Shown here in pieces: positions 32,920 to 40,453 of a stretch of DNA of 40,453 nucleotides (positions within the stretch are counted from its first letter, which is position 1; each line of letters begins with the position of its first letter). The notes under the pieces are model-generated. The model had not been told where the DNA came from. It searched no databases and saw only the letters and a list, made by a program, of their open reading frames with translations. The DNA is from Bacteroidota bacterium (lineage in GTDB: Bacteria; Bacteroidota; Bacteroidia; Bacteroidales; JAADGE01). The position numbers and the translations under genes are program-made. The DNA is taken from contig JAJRUH010000129.1 in the NCBI GenBank assembly GCA_024277895.1, forward strand, positions 1 to 40,453. Direction: 5' to 3'.

Positions 32920-34176
32920 TTATCTGTTTTTTTCTATAATTTTTTGAAATACCGGAACTTTTATTTCATCATATTTATCATAATGAATTGCCGATTTAAT
33001 TAAAATGCCTTCAGGAACATGGTTAACAAGAATATCCCATTTTTCTTTGTTTAAAGATTTTACAAAGAAAGCAAAAGAATGCGAAAATGCGTTTGCAGAT
33101 AAATATTTAAAATACATATCTGCAATGGCTTTTAACATCTCAATGTATGGTTGCAAATCGGTTGTTGTCAATTCTGCTTCGCTGTCAATCCAAACAATTG
33201 CAACCTTAGCAATTGACTCTCTCTCAAGCATATCCGTTTTTATCAGCAACTCAATATCAAAAGCAAACTTTTTTTCAAAATTATTTAAAATTATTTTTTT
33301 TACAACATCAGCTCTGAAAGCTTTAAATCCGCATTGTGTGTCTGTAATGTAATTTAATCGGCGAATCATTCGCTTCCAAAGATAAATAAAAAGTTTTCCG
33401 CGTTTATCGCGTGTTCCTTTCTTAATCACAACCGACAAATCTTCTCTTCGAGAGGCAACAGCTGCAAATTTCCCTTCATTTATTAAGGGTTCTGCCAATA
33501 ACCCGATTTGTCCCAAATGTGTTGATAAATCAGCATCGGTATAAATAATAATATGATTTTTTATATTTCTTTCTGCTGCGTACCACATACCGTATTCCAC
33601 TGCACCGCCTTTCCTGCTGTCATCTGCGGATGTTAATCCTTTTGCAATTTTTAAATTATTATCAATTGCATCCTGTAAATATAATACCTTTACATTATTT
33701 TCAGAATATCTTTCTTTTAAAACTTTTTCTGCAATTTTACCGCTGTTCTCGGGGCATCCGTCATCTACAACCAACATGTCCCAAGAAATATTCGGAAACT
33801 TGCCGACAAGATTTTCTAATTGCTTAATTTTTCGAATTAAAAAATCTTCTCCGTTCGGATGTTCTTTTTTTGTTAAAATTCGAATATTTTCTTTATATAC
33901 AGCAAAAACAATCGTAAAATGGACTATTTTATTAATTTCTGAAAGATTTTTTTTTGATAATGCAATCTTAATTGCCGAGTAAACTAAAATACTGTGTGTT
34001 TTTTTCTTTTTTGCGGTTTCTTTTTAGAGATTTTTTAGTTCCTCGGAAGAAGCAGCTGTCAAAAATAATTCTTCAGCCAATTGTTCAATCTCCGAAGATT
34101 GAAATTCATCGGTTAAATCAATTTCCGTTGATTGATGTTTTTCTTCAAAAGCTTTTATTATATCTGAAAAATCCAT
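32920..34176 (-). pseudogene. Family 2 glycosyltransferase, interrupted by an in-frame TAA
   Basis: One minus-strand frame encodes a glycosyltransferase-like protein of about 418 residues but contains TAA at 34024-34026. The first part, from ATG 34176, is 50 residues (MDFSDIIKAFEEKH ... SSEELKNL). After the stop the same frame runs KKKKTHSILVYSAIKIALSKKNLSEINKIVHFTIVFAVYKENIRI, then WDMLVVDDGCPENSGKIAEKV, IIIYTDADLSTHLGQ and YITDTQCGFKAFRADVV. DDG and DADLS are the GT-A nucleotide-sugar and metal motifs. Between the TAA and the first later ATG (33777) lie 82 open codons with no ATG, GTG or TTG, and they carry the first beta-strand of the catalytic fold. So this is a single ancestral gene broken by a nonsense change, or a sequencing error. 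A restart at 33777 would lack that strand and is probably non-functional. Confidence 0.75.
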
Positions 34177-34197
34177 TTATGTAATTAGCGATGCTAA

Positions 34198-34239
34198 ATT
34201 AAAAAAAAATAATTTATTTATGCAAGCATAATTATTTTA
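34198..34239 (-). terminator. Weak terminator after yjbQ
   Basis: On the minus strand TTATGC-TT-GCATAA with AT-rich extension is followed by a run of T's, just after the stop at 34240. Confidence 0.4.
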
Positions 34240-34650
34240 TTAAGAATAAATTGTTAAAACCAATTTTCGTCTGCCCCCTGAATTTCGGAATTCACACAAA
34301 TAAATACCCTGCCATGTTCCGAGATTTAAAGAACTTTCAGTAATGGGAATTGTAACAGAATTACCTAACAGACTTGCTTTTATATGAGCAGGCATATCAT
34401 CGGCACCTTCAAAAGTATGTGAATAATAAGATTGATTTTCGGGAACAATTTTATTAAATACTTTTTCAAAATCTTCACGTACGGTATAATCAGCATTTTC
34501 GTTCAAAGTTAAACCTGCAGAAGTATGTTTTATAAAAATATGAAGTAAGCCTGTTCTCGGTAAATCCGGTAACTCTGAAATAATATTACTTGTTATTAAA
34601 TGATACCCTCTTTTTAAAGAAGGAACTGTAATTTCTTTTTGATAAATCAT
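34240..34650 (-). CDS. yjbQ: YjbQ family (UPF0047) protein
   Basis: A 136-residue protein of normal length. HIFIKHTSAGLTLNENADYTVREDF and YSHTFEGADDMPAHIKASLLGNSVTIPI are hallmark segments, with conserved histidines likely to bind metal or phosphate, ending GIYLCEFRNSGGRRKLVLTI. Some members have weak thiamine-phosphate synthase activity, but the true role of the family is unsettled. Soluble. Transcribed alone, divergent from the TonB receptor gene. Confidence 0.93.
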   Translation of the reverse strand: MIYQKEITVPSLKRGYHLITSNIISELPDLPRTGLLHIFIKHTSAGLTLNENADYTVREDFEKVFNKIVPENQSYYSHTFEGADDMPAHIKASLLGNSVTIPITESSLNLGTWQGIYLCEFRNSGGRRKLVLTIYS

Positions 34651-34723
34651 ATGTATGTTTTTTTAATATGTTTTGCAATAATTTAAAATTAAAACAGTTT
34701 ATTTAAATAACAAAATTCATAGC

Positions 34724-37159
34724 ATGTTTTTTAAAAAACTATTAATTTTAATTTTAATCTCTTTTTTTCCTCTCCTATTTTTTTCTCAAACCGTAAAAAT
34801 ACACGGAACTGTAAAAGATGAAAATAATATATACTTGCCGTATGTTAACATTTTCACAAAAGATAATAAAATTCAGGATGTATCAGACTCAACGGGCAGA
34901 TTTTCTGTTACAGTCCCTTCAAAATACAAATTCCTGTATTTTAAATTTCAGAATGACGAACCGGTACAAATTAAAATTCCTGCAAATGAAAGCAGTTTTA
35001 AAATGGACATTACACTCGGGACAACAAATAAAATTGAAAATGTTGTTGTAGAGGCTGATAAAGTAAATGCAACAGGTATCATTTACGTAGAAGCAAAAAT
35101 ATCCGAAGTATTACCGTCAATTTCCGGCGGCATTGAAAGTTTGATAAAAACAGAGCTGGGAGTTGCAGGTGCAAGAAATGAACTAAGTTCAAAATATTCG
35201 GTCAGAGGCGGAAGTTTTGACGAAAATTTGGTTTATGTAAACGGCATTGAAATATACAGACCGCAATTAATAAGAGCCGGACAACAGGAAGGATTAAGTT
35301 TTATAAATCCGTCGATGGTTTCGGAAGCAAAATTTTCATCAGGAGGTTTTGAGGCAAAATACGGAGGAAAATTATCTTCGGTACTGGATATCACATATAA
35401 ACATGCTTTAAAAAATGAGTTTTCGGCTTCGGCAAGCTTACTCGGAGGTTCATTATTCTGTCAAAGATTAAGCAAAAATAAAAAACTGAGTATTCTTTCC
35501 GGATTGCGCTATAAAACAACAAAATATTTACTTAATTCTTTGGAAACTTCCGGCGATTATAATCCCCGATTTACAGATTTTCAAACATACATCAGTTATA
35601 TTATTAACCGCAAATTTGATATTCGGTTTTTAGCAAATGTGTCAAACAGTAAATTTAATTTTATTCCGAAAAGCGGTGTTACTAATTTCGGAAGTATTGA
35701 GAAATTACTTTCTTTAAATGTCTATTATACCGGACAGGAAACAGACCGATTTTACTCAAATACAGCTGCGTTGTCTTTCAACTTTCATCCTGATAAGAAT
35801 CTGAATTATTCTTTCAATATATCGGCATATTCGGCTGACGAAAGTGAGAAATTTGATATTATAGGATTTTACGATTTAAACCAATTAAATAATGATATAG
35901 GAAGTGATAATGCCGGAGACAGCATACTTAATCTCGGAAACGGCGCATATATGCAACATGCACGTAATTATTTATTAATAAGCGGATTACAGGTAATACA
36001 TTCAGGTTATTTTAAAAAAGACAATCATTATTTTAATTGGGGTATTATTTACAAATTTGATAAAATAAACGACAAAATTGATGAATGGAGTTTATTGGAT
36101 TCGGCAAGTTATTCCGTTCCTAAAAATGAAGAAGAATTAATAGTGAATGAAAATATAAAATCCGAAAATCCGCTTGAAAACAATAGATTTACGACATATC
36201 TTCAAGATAAATATCTTATCCAGGATTATTTAATGCAATATGAATTTATCGGAGGTATGCGTTTTCATTACAATACATTAGGAGATGAATTTTTATGGAG
36301 TCCGCGTATTGCAATTGCCGCAAAATCTTTAGGAAAAAACAAGAATGTTATACGATTTTCGTCAGGCATTTATTACCAACCTGTTTTTTACAGAGAAATA
36401 AGAAAATTTGACGGCAGTATTGCTGCTGATAAAACCGCTCAAAAATCCGTTCATTTTGTTTTGGGTCATCAATTTCAGTTTTATGCATTAGGCAGAAATA
36501 TGAAACTTTATACCGAAATATATTATAAAAAGTTGAATAATATTATTCCGTTTGAAATGGATAATATTCGAGTTAAATATTATGCCGATGTAAGAACTTC
36601 CGGATATGTAAAAGGTATTGACACTAAACTTCGCGGAGATTTTGTTCCCGGAATTGATTCTTGGTTCAGTTTATCTTTTCTTAAAACAGAAGAGAAAATT
36701 TCTGATTCCGGGAACGATACATCTTTTTATATCCCTCGTCCGACCGATCAAAGAGTTACTGCAAATCTTTTTGTTCAGGACTATTTACCCGGTAACAAAC
36801 GCTTTAAAGCATTTATGAATTTTGTATTCGGCACAGGTTTTCCTTTCGGTGAACCTAAAAACATAGAAAAAAAAGCACAATACCGTTCTTTTTCATACCA
36901 AAGAGTTGATTTAGGTGCATCTGCCGTTCTGATAAATAAAAATAAAACATATAAAAATAAATTCTTTAATTATTTTAAATCCGTATGGCTTACAGCGGAA
37001 GTTTTCAATATGTTAGACATAAAAAATACCATCTCATATCGTTGGATACATGTTGTGCCTAATTCATCAATTGCCGTAAATAACATAAACAATAATTTTC
37101 CGGTGCCCTACAACTTAACGGGAAGACGTTTTAATTTAAAATTATCAATAAAAATTTAA
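34724..37159 (+). CDS. TonB-dependent outer membrane receptor with carboxypeptidase-like domain
   Basis: An 811-residue receptor. Signal peptide at residues 1-21 (MFFKKLLILILISFFPLLFFS). A carboxypeptidase-regulatory-like domain at about 24-100 (KIHGTVKDENNIYLPYVNIFTKD...STGRFSV) is typical of Bacteroidota receptors. The plug follows at about 115-225 (SLIKTELGVAGARNELSSKYSVRGGSFDENLVYVNGIEIYRP, SEAKFSSGGFEAKYGGKLSSVLDITYK), then a beta-barrel to the end (NLTGRRFNLKLSIKI). It takes up a ligand across the outer membrane using TonB energy. No SusD partner follows, so it is not a polysaccharide-utilisation SusC; ligand unknown. No recognised ligand-specific genes nearby. Confidence 0.9.
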   Translation: MFFKKLLILILISFFPLLFFSQTVKIHGTVKDENNIYLPYVNIFTKDNKIQDVSDSTGRFSVTVPSKYKFLYFKFQNDEPVQIKIPANESSFKMDITLGTTNKIENVVVEADKVNATGIIYVEAKISEVLPSISGGIESLIKTELGVAGARNELSSKYSVRGGSFDENLVYVNGIEIYRPQLIRAGQQEGLSFINPSMVSEAKFSSGGFEAKYGGKLSSVLDITYKHALKNEFSASASLLGGSLFCQRLSKNKKLSILSGLRYKTTKYLLNSLETSGDYNPRFTDFQTYISYIINRKFDIRFLANVSNSKFNFIPKSGVTNFGSIEKLLSLNVYYTGQETDRFYSNTAALSFNFHPDKNLNYSFNISAYSADESEKFDIIGFYDLNQLNNDIGSDNAGDSILNLGNGAYMQHARNYLLISGLQVIHSGYFKKDNHYFNWGIIYKFDKINDKIDEWSLLDSASYSVPKNEEELIVNENIKSENPLENNRFTTYLQDKYLIQDYLMQYEFIGGMRFHYNTLGDEFLWSPRIAIAAKSLGKNKNVIRFSSGIYYQPVFYREIRKFDGSIAADKTAQKSVHFVLGHQFQFYALGRNMKLYTEIYYKKLNNIIPFEMDNIRVKYYADVRTSGYVKGIDTKLRGDFVPGIDSWFSLSFLKTEEKISDSGNDTSFYIPRPTDQRVTANLFVQDYLPGNKRFKAFMNFVFGTGFPFGEPKNIEKKAQYRSFSYQRVDLGASAVLINKNKTYKNKFFNYFKSVWLTAEVFNMLDIKNTISYRWIHVVPNSSIAVNNINNNFPVPYNLTGRRFNLKLSIKI

Positions 37160-37237
37160 ACATTTCATTTGATTATATTTTCATATTTTTTTCTACTTTC
37201 GGGTTTTATAATTTATAAAAATTATTTCTGACAATCC

Positions 37238-39286
37238 ATGAGTTTTATATACCCGACATTTTTATTTGCACTGTTTGCCGTTTTGATTCCGGTAATCATT
37301 CACTTATTCAATTTCAGAACATATAAAACAGTATATTTCAGCAATGTTCGATTTTTGAAAAATGTAAAACAAGAAACAAAATCAAAATCTAATTTAAAAC
37401 ACCTGTTGATATTGCTGATGCGAATTCTTACAATTGCCGCATTGGTTTTTGCTTTTGCCCGACCTTATATTCCCGAAAAAAATCAGAATACAGATATTTC
37501 TGAAAACCGAATCGGAATTTACCTCGATAATTCATTTAGTACGGAAGCCGAAAACAAATACGGAAATATTCTTGAAATCGAAAAGAAAAAAGCAATTGAA
37601 ATTGCAAATGCTTACCCCGAAAATGTTAAAATTTTATTTCTGACAAATGATTTTAGTCTTAAGCATCAACATTTTGTGTCAAAAGAACAATTCAGAGATT
37701 TTATTAATGAAACAAAAGTAAGCCCTGTTGTTCGAAAAATAAGTTCCGTTACGAATAAAATCAATACAATTTTTAAAGAGATTAAGAAACCTCGTAAAAA
37801 TTATTCAATATACATTATTTCTGATTTTCAAAAAACAAGTTCCGATATTGAACAAATACAAAATGACAGTACTGAAAAAATTATCTTCGTTACGGTACCG
37901 GCTGAAAAAACAGCTAATCTTTTTATTGATTCTGTATGGTTTGCAAGCCCTAATCGACCTGTGAATCAAAATGATATATTAAATATACAAATTTCAAATA
38001 CCTCTGATGAAGCCTACCGACAAATACCGCTTAAATTATTTATTAATGACAGTTTAAAAGCAGCAGAAAGTTTTAATATTGATGCACATTCTAAAGAAAT
38101 AAAAACAATAAATTTTACGAATAACAAAACAGGAATTGTTAACGGAAGAGCAGAAATCACTGATTTTCCGGTAACTTATGATAATCGTTTTTATTTCAAC
38201 TATAATTTAACAGATACAAGTAAAATTCTGATTGTAAGAGAAAATAACAAACCTAACAAATATATAAATACTGTTTTTTCAGGTTTAAAGTATGCAACAC
38301 TAAAAACTGTTTCAGTAAAAAACACCCGATTAATAAATTTTAATAATTTTAATGTGATAATATCTGACGGTTTGCAGCAAATTCCTGACAAATTAAATGA
38401 GAATTATTTAAATTTTGTACAAGACGGCGGAATTTTAATTATTTTTCCGAAAATAAACTGTAATACAATTTCGTATAATAAATTCTTCAACGAAGCAAAC
38501 TTAAATTTCATTACCGGATTTGATACCGTAAAAATTTATGCCGATAAAATAAACTACAACAGTGATATTTTAAAAAATGTATTCAGGAAGAAAGAGAGAA
38601 ATACAGATATGCCTTATGTTAAGAAAAGAGTAATATACAGCAACTTAACAAACATTGACGAAGACGTTATTTTGTATTCCGAAAAAAACGACAAATTGAT
38701 AAGTTCTGCAAACTCAGGCAGCGGAAAGATATTTATTTTTGCACAAAGTGCTGATGAAAAAGCAGGAAATTTGGTTATGCACCCTCTGTGGGTTTCTTTA
38801 CTTTACAATATGGTTTTTTACAATACATCCGGGAAAAATATTTATTACACTATAGGAAATGACGTTGTTATTCCGATAAAAAATCAAAATAACAATACAG
38901 ATAATGTTTTTCATATTACAAACAACACGACAGATATTATCCCGCAAGTTATAAAGGCAGGAAATGCTTTCGGTAAAATATTCATTAACAACATGATAGA
39001 AACAGCCGGTCATTATAAAATACTGTATAACAACAAAGTTGTCAAAGGGATATCCCTAAATTACAATCGAAAAGAATCGGATTTATCGCATTTTACAAAC
39101 GATGAGTTAATAAAATTCTCTGCTGATTTTTCCGATAAAAATATTTTTGTTATTGATTCAAACAAGGGACTGTCGAAAGAAGCAATATTAAATAAAAACT
39201 ACGGCATTCGGTTATATAAATATTTTTTGCTTGCCGCATTATTATTTATTGCTTTAGAAATAATTTTTATTAAACTTTTAAAATAA
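37238..39286 (+). CDS. BatA/aerotolerance-type membrane protein with vWA-like domain
   Basis: A 682-residue inner-membrane protein. The N-terminus MSFIYPTFLFALFAVLIPVIIHLFNFRTYKTVYFSNVRFLKNV is the BatA aerotolerance regulator domain with a first helix, then a second helix at about 56-78 (LLILLMRILTIAALVFAFARPYIP). A vWA-like fold follows, with a MIDAS-like D97-N-S-F-S (DxSxS). A large periplasmic region and a C-terminal helix (YKYFLLAALLFIALEIIFIKLLK) end it. BatA-like proteins were named for oxygen tolerance and may act as MoxR-associated factors; no MoxR ATPase is next to this gene. Only 3 bases separate it from the phytase-like gene, so they share a transcript. Confidence 0.82.
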   Translation: MSFIYPTFLFALFAVLIPVIIHLFNFRTYKTVYFSNVRFLKNVKQETKSKSNLKHLLILLMRILTIAALVFAFARPYIPEKNQNTDISENRIGIYLDNSFSTEAENKYGNILEIEKKKAIEIANAYPENVKILFLTNDFSLKHQHFVSKEQFRDFINETKVSPVVRKISSVTNKINTIFKEIKKPRKNYSIYIISDFQKTSSDIEQIQNDSTEKIIFVTVPAEKTANLFIDSVWFASPNRPVNQNDILNIQISNTSDEAYRQIPLKLFINDSLKAAESFNIDAHSKEIKTINFTNNKTGIVNGRAEITDFPVTYDNRFYFNYNLTDTSKILIVRENNKPNKYINTVFSGLKYATLKTVSVKNTRLINFNNFNVIISDGLQQIPDKLNENYLNFVQDGGILIIFPKINCNTISYNKFFNEANLNFITGFDTVKIYADKINYNSDILKNVFRKKERNTDMPYVKKRVIYSNLTNIDEDVILYSEKNDKLISSANSGSGKIFIFAQSADEKAGNLVMHPLWVSLLYNMVFYNTSGKNIYYTIGNDVVIPIKNQNNNTDNVFHITNNTTDIIPQVIKAGNAFGKIFINNMIETAGHYKILYNNKVVKGISLNYNRKESDLSHFTNDELIKFSADFSDKNIFVIDSNKGLSKEAILNKNYGIRLYKYFLLAALLFIALEIIFIKLLK

Positions 39287-39289
39287 AAC

Positions 39290-40195
39290 ATGAACAAATA
39301 TTTTATACCGCTTATTCTGATTTTAAGCATTACGGTAAAATCATTTTCGCAAAATATTGACAGCTTAGTTTTTTTCGATTATAAAATTATTCCGCATCAA
39401 TATCAATATAAAGGAACAAAAGTTGAAGAAATTTCCGGAATCGAGTATTCGGGAACACCGGAAAAATATTATTTATTGCCGCAATCCGATTTTGCACCGC
39501 ATTACTTTCTTTGCACCATTGAAGAACACAACGATCAAATTTCATGGTATCTTGACAGTGTTATTAATCTCAACGCAAAAAATTTCGACGGCGAATCTGT
39601 AAGATTCAATAAAAAAGATAAATCAATTTATCTGTCAGAGGAACTTAAAAAACAATCATTTATTAAAAAAACAGATTCTTCGGGAAACTTAAAAACAATT
39701 TTACAATCGGACAGTATGCAAAAGTTTAACAGAGGTTGGGAAGGCATTTGTTTTGATACTAATTACAATAACCTTTTTATTTCTCTGGAACAGTCTTATA
39801 ATAAGCCGATTACCGATATTTTAAAATTTAATTTATCAACCGGAAAAATTGATACTTTTAAATATAAATTAGATGTTTTACCTAACGACACAAAAAATGA
39901 CAACGGCATTACAGAAATTTTATGTATAAATGACAGCACACTTATTGTTTTAGAACGTGATTGGCAAAAAAGCACAAAACACACTTCAGTAAGAGTTTAC
40001 AAAACTGAAATTAATTACAAAACAAAAAAAGCAGTTAAAACTAAATGCTTATTTAATTTTGACAATCTATATTTCAAACCGGATAATGTTGAGGGGATGA
40101 CTTTTAATGCCGACCGGTCAAAAATTATTTTTGTTACCGATGATAATAAAAGCAAACATCAGCAAACACAAATTATTTGTTTTACAATAAAATAG
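39290..40195 (+). CDS. Secreted phytase-like esterase family protein
   Basis: A 301-residue exported protein: signal peptide MNKYFIPLILILSITVKSFSQ. The beta-propeller-like mature part shows EEISGIEYSGTPEKYYLLPQSDFAPHYFLCTI, NFDGESVRFNKKDKSIYLSEEL, GWEGICFDTNYNNLFISLEQ, DNGITEILCINDSTLIVLERDW and DNVEGMTFNADRSKIIFVTDDN, matching the 'esterase-like activity of phytase' family. Activity on phytate is not shown for most members. It follows the BatA-like gene by 3 bases. The stop codon TAG (40193-40195) is formed by the first bases of a miniature element, so the original C-terminus may have been TAA-terminated or slightly longer; the family-like ending IICFTIK suggests the protein is essentially complete. 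Confidence 0.8.
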   Translation: MNKYFIPLILILSITVKSFSQNIDSLVFFDYKIIPHQYQYKGTKVEEISGIEYSGTPEKYYLLPQSDFAPHYFLCTIEEHNDQISWYLDSVINLNAKNFDGESVRFNKKDKSIYLSEELKKQSFIKKTDSSGNLKTILQSDSMQKFNRGWEGICFDTNYNNLFISLEQSYNKPITDILKFNLSTGKIDTFKYKLDVLPNDTKNDNGITEILCINDSTLIVLERDWQKSTKHTSVRVYKTEINYKTKKAVKTKCLFNFDNLYFKPDNVEGMTFNADRSKIIFVTDDNKSKHQQTQIICFTIK

Positions 40196-40453
40196 GGCTT
40201 GCTGAAAACGCTAATATATTTGTGTTTCAATTACTTATAAGATTATTTACATATACAAGTGCAAGGTTTTTAATTCATTTCACCCTATTTCCTTGCACTT
40301 GTATAAAATATTTTAGCTGCCCACAGGCACATCATCTTTTTTCTAGTTGATAGTCATCGTATCACTATTTCAATTTAATTAAAACAGGTTTAAACCTAAC
40401 AGGCTGTTTGCTGACACATTGATACGATGACTTGCGGATTTAAGGTATTTATA
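40193..40453 (+). mobile_element. Miniature inverted-repeat element, right end off the window
   Basis: Starts TAGGGCTTGCTGAAAA, then follows the 13872-14189 copy closely: TATACAAGTGCAAGG (40252-40266) with CCTTGCACTTGTATA (40291-40305), a 15-bp hairpin, and the AGTCATCGTATCA / TGATACGATGACT pair after it. Cut at TATTTATA, about 60 bases before the expected right end. Its left end is inside the stop codon of the phytase-like gene. Confidence 0.8.

Noticed and set aside
33777-33777. ATG at 33777 as a real glycosyltransferase start
   Set aside because: Family-like sequence continues upstream in the same frame; starting here would drop the first strand of the catalytic domain.

Overview
The window reads as a chromosomal piece of an AT-rich Bacteroidota, most like a Bacteroidales or related anaerobic or microaerobic marine/sediment lineage. 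The evidence is promoters of the Bacteroidota type (TTTG, about 19-21 bases, TAnnTTTG), a SusC-like carboxypeptidase-domain TonB receptor, a CHU_C (gliding-motility type) C-terminal domain, FadL/OmpP1, WbqC, a BatA-type aerotolerance protein and very low GC. No rRNA, tRNA, CRISPR array or intact transposase is visible.

Layout. 1-297: start of a leftward polyferredoxin membrane protein, cut by the window edge. 605-2566: an oxidative-stress operon, PerR-type Fur repressor plus heme catalase, with a Bacteroidota promoter whose spacer holds an inverted repeat. 2610-5046: leftward reverse-transsulfuration pair (cystathionine beta-synthase, then gamma-lyase/synthase) with a gene relic beside katA. 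5080-5668: junk island with a group II intron maturase relic and a shortened copy of a small mobile element. 5669-11991: DUF438/hemerythrin/PAS sensor, YggS-type PLP protein, ECF sigma/anti-sigma pair, UbiA prenyltransferase, 2-Cys peroxiredoxin, WbqC. 12158-13789: acyl-CoA carboxylase beta subunit, followed by a full 318-bp miniature element (13872-14189). 14264-17462: FadL-type porin and a repeat-rich lipoprotein. 17747-20277: rpsO-pnp. 20481-22535: BASS-like transporter, HAD hydrolase, DUF1858 protein. 22616-25430: secreted protein, second ECF sigma factor, and a membrane protein that joins an anti-sigma-like N-terminus to PKD and CHU_C domains. 25478-29312: FNR-like regulator divergent from a compact sulfur-relay operon (SQR-like flavoprotein, DUF1641, TusE/DsrC-like, DsrE2-like) ending in a clear terminator. 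29522-34650: peptide transporter, hemerythrin, acyl-CoA dehydrogenase, a glycosyltransferase interrupted by an in-frame TAA, and YjbQ. 34724-40195: TonB receptor, BatA-type protein and a phytase-like esterase whose stop codon lies in the first bases of another copy of the miniature element, which runs off the right edge.

How it fits together. Several modules handle reactive oxygen and reduced sulfur: PerR/KatA, peroxiredoxin, two hemerythrin proteins, cysteine synthesis from homocysteine, and the SQR/DsrC/DsrE relay under a likely Fe-S or redox FNR-type regulator. This suits a cell living at a sulfide/oxygen boundary. The two least ordinary parts are the sulfur-relay operon with its perfect 14-bp FNR-like dyad, and the miniature inverted-repeat element family (TIR TAGGGCTTGCTGAAAA, apparent TA target, two internal hairpins), present in three copies in 40 kb. 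Functions come from recognising motifs in translated sequence; no database search was possible.
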